This document shows positions 13,236-18,499 of a stretch of DNA of 18,499 bases, piece by piece. The translations under genes and the position numbers were made by a program. Source of the stretch: JAIVJN01 sp036732565 (GTDB lineage: Bacteria; Acidobacteriota; Vicinamibacteria; Vicinamibacterales; UBA2999); assembly GCA_036732565.1 (NCBI GenBank), contig DAINCF010000074.1:1-18499 (forward strand), written 5' to 3'. Position 1 is the stretch's first letter. Each line of letters begins with the position of its first letter. The notes under the pieces were generated by a model that did not search any database, was not told the DNA's origin, and saw nothing but the letters and a program-made list of their open reading frames with translations.

Positions 13236-15454
13236 TTTTTCACCAGTGCGGGGCCACCAGCCGCCTCGAACGCCGACTTGGCGGCGAGGTGGCGCTCGCG
13301 CGCGAGCGCGCAGGCGTTTACGAAGGCGGGCTCTCCGCGGATCGGGTCGAGCCAGGGATCTTTCTCGAACCAATCGATCGGGTAGAAGCCCAGCCCGACC
13401 GAGCGGGACATGAGATCGAGCGCGAGGTCCTTGGCGTCGACGCGCGCGAGCATGCGGGCCACCTGATACATGGCCTCGCCATCCGGAAAGTCCTCACTCA
13501 TGCTCGACAGCCGCCGGAACATCCGGACGGCGTTTTCCTTGTCGCCCACGAGGACCGAGGCCAACGCTTCGGCGAACGCCTCGGAGGGCGTGCCTTCGCC
13601 GAAGATGCGGCCCTCCGCAAGGATGGCTTTCCGCACGTCCTCCATATCGGCACCGGTTTCGAGCAGCGCCATGGCGACCTGGCTCGTGGAATCGCCGCTC
13701 CACACTTCGATGGCGCGTTGCGAGTTGCCCAAGGCCATGTAGGTGTTGATCAGACTGGTCTGCACCGTCGGATCGAGCCGCAGCGCCTTCTCGCCGGCGG
13801 CGGCCGACACGTCCAGCAGTCCGCAATAGCGCGCCGCCTGACAGAGCGCGGCGTACAGCTCGGCGTTGTACGGCGAGCGCTTGATCCGCTCCACGAGGTG
13901 CACGAGCGCTTTGTCGGCGCGACCCGTCTCCACTTCGAGATAGACGAAGAGGTGGTGGGCCATCGACAGATCCGGGTTGAGCGCAAAGGCACGGCGGAAC
14001 GCTTCGTCCGCCGCGGCGAACCCGGGCTTGTAGTTGGTGTCGAGATACTTGGCGATGATGCGATGCATCCGGCCCAATTTGGCCCATGCCGGTGCGAAGT
14101 TCGGATCCTCGGCGAGGCACTTCTGATACAGCTCGCGCGCGAGCATCCAGCCGGGCCCTTCCTTGCTGAGCGCGTTCGCGCGCAGATACAGCTCATACGC
14201 GCGGGCGCTGGCGGGCACGTCGCGGCGTTCACGCACCCGCGAGCCGGCCTCCAGAGGCAGCGCCTCGACGATGTGCCGCGAGATGGCGTCTTGCAGCTCG
14301 AAGAGATCGCCGAGGGGACGCTCGGTGGTTTCCGACCACACGAGGTTGCCGCCTGGCGCTTCGACGAGCTGACACGTCACCCGCAGTCGACCGCCGGCGC
14401 GCAGCAACGTGCCGGTCAGGACGTGATTCACATCGAGCTCGGTGGCGATCTTCGGCAGGTCCACGGTCGAGCCGAAGCGCAGCGCCGCCAGATTGGAACG
14501 CACGGTGAGCGACGGCACGCTGCCCAGGGACGTCGTGATCGCATCGGGAAGCGCGGCTTCCAGAAACGCCGTCTCCTCGTCGACGCGCAGCGGACGGAAG
14601 GGCAGCACCACCACGCGAATGCGCGGTGGCGGTGGCGGCGTCGACATCGACGACGACATCACCTGGCCGAGCGCTTCCGCCATCGTCTCCGCCTGCGGGT
14701 AGCGATGGTCGGGCTGTCGATGCAGGACCCGATCGATCACGCGATCGATGTCCGGATGGCCGGTCGAGCCGATCGGCTCACGCGGCTCGCGCAGGATCGC
14801 GTGCAGCACGCCCATCGCCGAGTCGGCCTGGAACGGCAGGCGGCCGGTCGCCATTTCGTAGAGCACGATACCGGCGGCCCACAGATCGGTCCGTCCGTCC
14901 ACGGCGTCGCCGGTGATCTGCTCGGGGGCCATGTAACGCCACGTGCCCACGGCGGAACCCGGCTCGGTGAGGTTCGCCGCCGTCGCCGTGTCGCCGGCGG
15001 ACGCCGCGCGCGCGAGACCGAAGTCGAGGAGCTTCACGCCATGCGGCGTGAGGAAGATGTTGGAGGGCTTCAGATCCCGATGCACGAGGCCCTTCGCGTG
15101 CAGCGCACCCAGCGCGTTCAACACTGACCGCAGAATCGAGACGGCCTCGGCGGCTGGCAGCGGTCCTCGGGCGAGGCGTCCTGACAGCGACTCGCCCTGC
15201 AGCAGCTCCATGACCAGGAACGGCTGCCCGTCGTGCTCGCTGATTTCGTGAATCTGGCAGACGTTGGGGTGCGAGATCGCGGCAGCGGCGCGCGCCTCGC
15301 GCAGGAACCGCTCCCGCGCCGTTCGATCGCGGGCGGGATCGAGGATGGTCTTGATGGCGACACGCCGCTGCAGCTGGCGATCGATCGCCTCGTGCACCAT
15401 CCCCATGCCACCTTGTCCGAGGGGGCCAACGACTTCGTAGCGAGCGCCGAACAT
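13232..15454 (-). CDS. Soluble Ser/Thr protein kinase with TolB/FlgO-like domain and TPRs
   Basis: This 740-residue protein starts directly with a Hanks-type kinase domain (about 1-265): glycine loop GQGGMGMV (13-20), ATP Lys35 in VAIK, HRDLKPSN (125-132, catalytic Asp127), DFG (144-146) and APE (176-178). All catalytic residues are present, so it should be active. A proline linker (274-277) leads to a domain at about 278-400 (VVVLPFRPL, LDVNHVLTGTLLRAGGRLRV, LVWSETTERPLGDLFELQDAI). That domain matches the TolB/FlgO-like module found before TPRs in many adenylate cyclases and kinases. Helical TPR-like repeats fill about 415-720. No membrane helix is seen, unlike PknB-type receptor kinases. 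It follows the sulfite dehydrogenase gene by 7 bases, so it may be co-transcribed with it, although no strong Shine-Dalgarno is visible. Its targets are unknown. Confidence 0.92.
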   Translation of the reverse strand: MFGARYEVVGPLGQGGMGMVHEAIDRQLQRRVAIKTILDPARDRTARERFLREARAAAAISHPNVCQIHEISEHDGQPFLVMELLQGESLSGRLARGPLPAAEAVSILRSVLNALGALHAKGLVHRDLKPSNIFLTPHGVKLLDFGLARAASAGDTATAANLTEPGSAVGTWRYMAPEQITGDAVDGRTDLWAAGIVLYEMATGRLPFQADSAMGVLHAILREPREPIGSTGHPDIDRVIDRVLHRQPDHRYPQAETMAEALGQVMSSSMSTPPPPPRIRVVVLPFRPLRVDEETAFLEAALPDAITTSLGSVPSLTVRSNLAALRFGSTVDLPKIATELDVNHVLTGTLLRAGGRLRVTCQLVEAPGGNLVWSETTERPLGDLFELQDAISRHIVEALPLEAGSRVRERRDVPASARAYELYLRANALSKEGPGWMLARELYQKCLAEDPNFAPAWAKLGRMHRIIAKYLDTNYKPGFAAADEAFRRAFALNPDLSMAHHLFVYLEVETGRADKALVHLVERIKRSPYNAELYAALCQAARYCGLLDVSAAAGEKALRLDPTVQTSLINTYMALGNSQRAIEVWSGDSTSQVAMALLETGADMEDVRKAILAEGRIFGEGTPSEAFAEALASVLVGDKENAVRMFRRLSSMSEDFPDGEAMYQVARMLARVDAKDLALDLMSRSVGLGFYPIDWFEKDPWLDPIRGEPAFVNACALARERHLAAKSAFEAAGGPALVKN

Positions 15455-15461
15455 CAGTGCT

Positions 15462-16904
15462 CTATGGGCGGAAAGGGCCGTAGCGCGCGGTCAAGAACCG
15501 CACGAGCGCGTCTTTGTCCGCATCCGGGACTTGGGCGCCCCAACGCATCATCTTGTCGACCTCGCGCGTCCACCCGCCTTGCGGGAGACGCTGCTGTTCG
15601 ACCAGATCGCGACCATGGCATGACAGGCATGAGCGTTGGAACACCGCTTCGCCCGCGGTTATTCCCTGAGCGTCCTGCGCGGGGTCGTGGGCCGGCATCG
15701 GTGCGGGAACTGGTTGGGCCGCCTGCGTCTCCGTCGTGCCGACCTCGATTCGCACGCGGTCGGGCGCGTTCCACAGGTAGCCGGATGGGTTCCACGCCGC
15801 GACTTCCGGCTGCGTGCGCCCCTTGCTGTCCGTGGCGCGCGACATGATGAGATACGACTCGGGCTTGGTCGCATCGATCGTCGTCTCGAATCGCCGCCAG
15901 GCATACGGCGCGCGCTCGCCGACGAGCGTGGCCGGCTGCCATGTGGCGCCATGATCCGCCGACACGTCGACGCGCTGCACATCGTCGTCACCGGCCCACG
16001 CGAAACCGGCCACCGCGATCTTGCCGGGGGCCGTCGACGCACCATCGAGAGGTCGTGTGATCAGCGACTTGACCACGAGACCCGTGAGCGGCGCCATGTC
16101 GGCAGGTGCGACGGCCGCGCCTGGCCTCACGCGCTTGGTGGGGTAACGATAGCCGGTGGCGACCCAGAAGCCGTCGAAGTCGCGATCGACCACGCGCAGG
16201 CTCGTCAGCCACTTGATGGCGTAGGCGCCTTCCCACCCCGGCACGATCGCGCGCAGCGGAAAGCCGTGGACCGGCGGGATGGGCACGCCGTTCATCTCAT
16301 AAGCGACGAGCGTGTCCTGGTGCATCGCCTTCGCCAGCGGCACTTGCCGGATGAAGTCCGGCATCGTGCCCGGCCCGCGGTCGGCGCCGTTCATGAGCAC
16401 GAACCCACTGGTTGCCTTGACGCCGGCGCGCTTGAGGAGATCAGCCAATCGGACGCCCGTCCACCGAGCCGTCCCGACAGCGCCCTTCTGCCACTGAATT
16501 CCGGCTACGGGTGGGTCGAAGAACGCGCGTCCGTTCCCCGCGCACTCCAGCGTCATCGTGACGCTCGCGGACGGCATGCGCCGGATCTCGTCGAGCGAGA
16601 GCGTCAACGGCGTCGCGACCTCGCCCTCGACAGCGAGCGTCCACGTCGCGGCGTCGAGCGACGCGGGCACCGGCATGTGGGACCGCACGTAGAAGTGTTC
16701 GTTGGGTGTGATGTACGAATCGAGCAGGGCGACCGGCGTTTCGTAATCGGGCGGCGCCAGCGATCGAGACACCAACTTGTCCTTGCCCCAGGTGTCGTCG
16801 CGCGTCGCCTGCGCCAGGAGATCGGTCAATCGACTCGCCGGCAGCAACGCGCCCAACACCCCGAGTCGACCCAACGACAGCAGGAGATCTCGACGACCAG
16901 TCAT
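15462..16904 (-). CDS. Molybdopterin sulfite dehydrogenase fused to cytochrome c
   Basis: This 480-residue periplasmic enzyme begins MTGRRDLLLSLGRLGVLGAL, a twin-arginine (Tat) signal. A sulfite-oxidase-fold molybdenum domain follows, with NEHFYVRSHMPVP (68-80) and the Mo-ligand Cys121 in LECAGNGR. Further conserved blocks are VHGFPLRAIVPGWEGAYAIKWL (split as 212-222 and 223-233) and a C-terminal dimerisation region (about 275-388). After an Ala/Pro linker there is a mono-heme cytochrome c domain with CLSCH (426-430) and a possible axial Met at 452 or 453 (KMMRWG). It likely oxidises sulfite, or reduces or oxidises another oxyanion or sulfoxide, and passes electrons to its own heme. The frame is open for 68 more codons upstream (to 17108), but that stretch is low-complexity and falls in an intergenic repeat, so the ATG before the Tat motif is chosen. 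A GATAAT lies 6 bases before it. Confidence 0.9.
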   Translation of the reverse strand: MTGRRDLLLSLGRLGVLGALLPASRLTDLLAQATRDDTWGKDKLVSRSLAPPDYETPVALLDSYITPNEHFYVRSHMPVPASLDAATWTLAVEGEVATPLTLSLDEIRRMPSASVTMTLECAGNGRAFFDPPVAGIQWQKGAVGTARWTGVRLADLLKRAGVKATSGFVLMNGADRGPGTMPDFIRQVPLAKAMHQDTLVAYEMNGVPIPPVHGFPLRAIVPGWEGAYAIKWLTSLRVVDRDFDGFWVATGYRYPTKRVRPGAAVAPADMAPLTGLVVKSLITRPLDGASTAPGKIAVAGFAWAGDDDVQRVDVSADHGATWQPATLVGERAPYAWRRFETTIDATKPESYLIMSRATDSKGRTQPEVAAWNPSGYLWNAPDRVRIEVGTTETQAAQPVPAPMPAHDPAQDAQGITAGEAVFQRSCLSCHGRDLVEQQRLPQGGWTREVDKMMRWGAQVPDADKDALVRFLTARYGPFRP

Positions 16905-16916
16905 CGGAGCATTATC
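16905..16916 (-). promoter_or_regulatory. Candidate -10 box for a leaderless sulfite dehydrogenase transcript
   Basis: Read on the minus strand, GATAAT (16916-16911) is followed after 6 bases (GCTCCG) by the ATG at 16904. The arrangement repeats that upstream of the AI-2E gene. There is no Shine-Dalgarno in between and no recognisable -35 hexamer. Confidence 0.3.
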
Positions 16917-16929
16917 GCAGATTGGTTGG

Positions 16930-17094
16930 GCCGCAGATTTCGCAGATTCCACCGATTCCACACGGGCCGCCGATGTCGCCGATTCAATTCCGCGTTCTCT
17001 TGAACCTGACAGATGGCGAGCCGGCAGAACTCGTCTACCTTCCAACGCGGCTTGGCCGCGCACCGGGCGCCCTCGCATCTGTGCAATCTGTGGC
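16930..17094. repeat. 165-bp element with imperfect terminal inverted repeats
   Basis: The left end, GCCGCAGATTTCGCAGATTC (16930-16949), and the reverse complement of the right end, GCCACAGATTGCACAGATGC (17094-17075), match at 16 of 20 positions. Short direct repeats of GCAGATT and CCGATTC lie inside the left part. A perfect 6-bp hairpin CGCGGC/GCCGCG lies at 17046-17060. It carries no gene and fills most of the 228-base gap between the LytTR regulator and the sulfite dehydrogenase. It looks like a MITE-like or other dispersed non-coding repeat. Confidence 0.55.
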
Positions 17095-17132
17095 GCCTTG
17101 AAAGACATGGTCTAGCCGGCCAGTCCACGTGA

Positions 17133-17870
17133 TCACTTTTCGAGGTGCTCGATCAGCGCGCGCCAGCGGCGGCGGGTGACCAGAAACTTCATGTTGTTGG
17201 CCAGCAGCACCTCGCCCGTGCCGTCGGCGAAGGCCTTGGCTTCCTTGACGGCGTCCAGGCTCACAATCGTGTTGCGGGAGACTTGGAAGAACGTCTGCTC
17301 GTCCAGGCGGCGCGCGAGCGCGGCGAGAGTGGGCTGCATCCAGAGCTGTTCGGTCGCGGTGTGCAGACGCGTCAAGCCTTCCTCGAACGTGAACGCGACG
17401 ACCTCCGAGCGGCCGACGATGCGGAGGCGGCCGGCTTTGCGGGCGAGGAAGCGCGCGGGTGTGAGCGACGGCGTGCGCATCACCCGATCGAGCTGACCAT
17501 CGCGCGCCCGATCGCCGGACGAGTCGCGAATGCGATCGAGCGCGGCTTGCAGGCGCGCTCGGTTCACCGGCTTCAGCAGATAGTCAACGGCGTGGAGCTC
17601 GAACGCATCGACCGCGTACTGCTCGAAGGCCGTGCAGAAGATGATGGCGGGCCGCGGCCGCGCCAGCGACGCGGCCACCTCCAGTCCGCTCAAGCCCGGC
17701 ATTTGAATGTCGAGCAGGACGAGATCCGGATTGAGCTCCGCGATGCGTTCGACCGCCTGCACACCGTCCTCGGCATCGCCGACGACCTCGATGTCGGTGT
17801 GCGCCGTCAGCAGCTGCCGCAACCGCTCTCGCGACGGCTGCTCATCGTCCACCAGCAGCGCCCGAATCAT
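17133..17870 (-). CDS. LytTR-family response regulator
   Basis: This 245-residue DNA-binding response regulator has a receiver domain (about 1-120) with acidic Asp8/Asp9, phosphoacceptor Asp54 in LVLLDIQMPG, switch Thr80 and Lys100 in YLLKPV. A LytTR domain (about 140-245) contains FLARKAGRLRIV, FFQVSRNTIVSLDAV (194-208) and NMKFLVTRRRWRAL. It would control transcription after phosphorylation by a histidine kinase that is not in this window. The ATG at 17870-17868 overlaps the stop of the upstream phosphatase gene (ATGA). The reading frame continues 36 codons further up, but that part lies inside the phosphatase gene and precedes the family's normal MIRALLVDDE start. The target genes are unknown. 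Confidence 0.95.
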   Translation of the reverse strand: MIRALLVDDEQPSRERLRQLLTAHTDIEVVGDAEDGVQAVERIAELNPDLVLLDIQMPGLSGLEVAASLARPRPAIIFCTAFEQYAVDAFELHAVDYLLKPVNRARLQAALDRIRDSSGDRARDGQLDRVMRTPSLTPARFLARKAGRLRIVGRSEVVAFTFEEGLTRLHTATEQLWMQPTLAALARRLDEQTFFQVSRNTIVSLDAVKEAKAFADGTGEVLLANNMKFLVTRRRWRALIEHLEK

Positions 17871-18499
17871 GCGTCGCCTCCGCGCAGACGCTTGATGACC
17901 AGCACCGTCACATCGTCGTGCACCGGCGCGGTGCTGCGGTGCCGCGTCACGGCGTCGAAGATGCGATCGCGAATGCACGCCGCCGACTCGCGAGCGGCGT
18001 CCCGGATCACGGCCAGCAATCGTTCTTCGCCGAATTCGCCGCCGGCCGGGTCGAAGGCTTCGAGCACGCCGTCGCTCACCGTCACCATGATGGCACCCGG
18101 CTCGAGCGCCACGCGATGCTGCGTGAACGTCGCGTTGGGAAGCAGTCCGATGACCGGGCCGGTGGCATCGAGCCGCTGAATCGCGAGGCCATCAGGGGGT
18201 AGCACGAGCGGCGACGGGTGCCCCGCGTTGACGAGATGCATGGACGCATCCAGCGCGTGCAGCTCGGCGTAGATCAGGGTCACGAATCGCCCGGCCTCCG
18301 CCGCGTTGATCGCGTCGACGTTGACGTGGGAGACCACGTCCGCGGCGGAGTGGTCGCGTCGCGCCGTGGTCTGCAGCCGAGCCTGTACGCTCGAGGCCAC
18401 CAGACCAGCGGGTACGCCCTTGCCGGCGACATCGCCGAGCACGAACGCCGTGACGCCCGGCTCCCGCGCGAACGCGTCGTAGAAGTCGCCGCCGACGCC
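17867..18499 (-). CDS. SpoIIE/PP2C-type Ser/Thr phosphatase, C-terminal part
   Basis: The last 210 codons are present and the N-terminus lies beyond the window. The frame is open to the edge and starts GVGGDFYDAF, the family's metal-binding GGDFYD motif. It continues with FVLGDVAGKGVPAGL, YAELHALDASMHLVNAGHPSPLVL, the metal-site VSDGVLEAFDP and the terminal HDDVTVLVIKR. These are intact PP2C-family SpoIIE/RsbU features, so a metal-dependent phosphoprotein phosphatase is expected. Such proteins usually carry sensor domains (GAF, PAS, HAMP or membrane segments) upstream, which cannot be seen here. The stop overlaps the ATG of the LytTR regulator, so the two are likely translated together. The usual target is an anti-anti-sigma (STAS) protein, but none is encoded in the window. 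Confidence 0.93.
   Translation of the reverse strand, partial: GVGGDFYDAFAREPGVTAFVLGDVAGKGVPAGLVASSVQARLQTTARRDHSAADVVSHVNVDAINAAEAGRFVTLIYAELHALDASMHLVNAGHPSPLVLPPDGLAIQRLDATGPVIGLLPNATFTQHRVALEPGAIMVTVSDGVLEAFDPAGGEFGEERLLAVIRDAARESAACIRDRIFDAVTRHRSTAPVHDDVTVLVIKRLRGGDA

Noticed and set aside
13289..15127. Long open frame on the plus strand opposite the kinase gene
   Set aside because: The translation is rich in Arg, His, Gly and Gln with no recognisable domain, while the opposite strand encodes a kinase with all catalytic motifs. It is a high-GC antisense shadow.
16918..16960. CRISPR-like array from the repeated GCAGATT and CCGATTC words
   Set aside because: The words are only 7 bases, irregularly spaced and without unique spacers. 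They belong to a small inverted-repeat element.
16905..17108. 68-codon N-terminal extension of the sulfite dehydrogenase
   Set aside because: It would put the Tat signal in the middle of the protein. The codons come from a repeat element and give low-complexity sequence.
17871..17978. 36-codon N-terminal extension of the LytTR regulator
   Set aside because: It lies within the phosphatase gene, is Arg-rich, and precedes the conserved receiver start. The ATGA overlap favours the inner ATG.

Overview
The window is GC-rich and gene-dense, with 12 protein-coding genes, two of them cut by the window edges. No rRNA, tRNA, CRISPR array, transposase or phage gene was seen. The gene types suggest a soil-type Acidobacteriota, possibly of the Vicinamibacteria group: a TonB-dependent receptor with an N-terminal carboxypeptidase-regulatory-like domain, a soluble Ser/Thr kinase with a TolB/FlgO-like domain and TPRs, a very long FtsX permease, an SpoIIE-type PP2C next to a LytTR regulator, and many palindromic intergenic repeats. 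This assignment is inference from gene content and remembered repeat style, not from a marker gene.

Layout. 1-127 (-): start of a secreted PQQ/beta-propeller protein. 128-241: cluster of palindromes and a direct repeat. 242-4400 (-): ABC exporter-type ATPase and a giant FtsX permease, transcribed ATPase first. 4469-5524 (+): AI-2E family membrane transporter, diverging from the ATPase. 5603-6349 (-): small membrane-anchored SRPBCC-like protein. 6459-10427 (-): three-gene cluster of LuxE/PaaK-like acyl-activating enzyme, aldehyde-dehydrogenase-fold enzyme and GT4 glycosyltransferase, the last two overlapping by ATGA. 10605-13235 (+): TonB-dependent receptor with a clear sigma70-type promoter. 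13232-15454 (-): Ser/Thr kinase, sharing a CTAG double stop with the receptor. 15462-16904 (-): Tat-exported molybdenum sulfite dehydrogenase fused to a cytochrome c, 7 bp upstream of the kinase. 16905-17132: 165-bp repeat element with imperfect inverted ends. 17133-18499 (-): LytTR response regulator translationally coupled to an upstream SpoIIE-type phosphatase that runs off the window.

How the genes may work together. The ATPase and permease should form one membrane complex. The phosphatase and LytTR regulator look like one signalling unit. The most distinctive assembly is the LuxE-like, aldehyde-dehydrogenase and GT4 cluster. It has the logic of a fatty-acid reductase (activate a carboxylate, reduce it to an aldehyde) joined to a sugar transfer step, without luciferase genes. 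The product is unknown. No gap between genes exceeds 300 bases.
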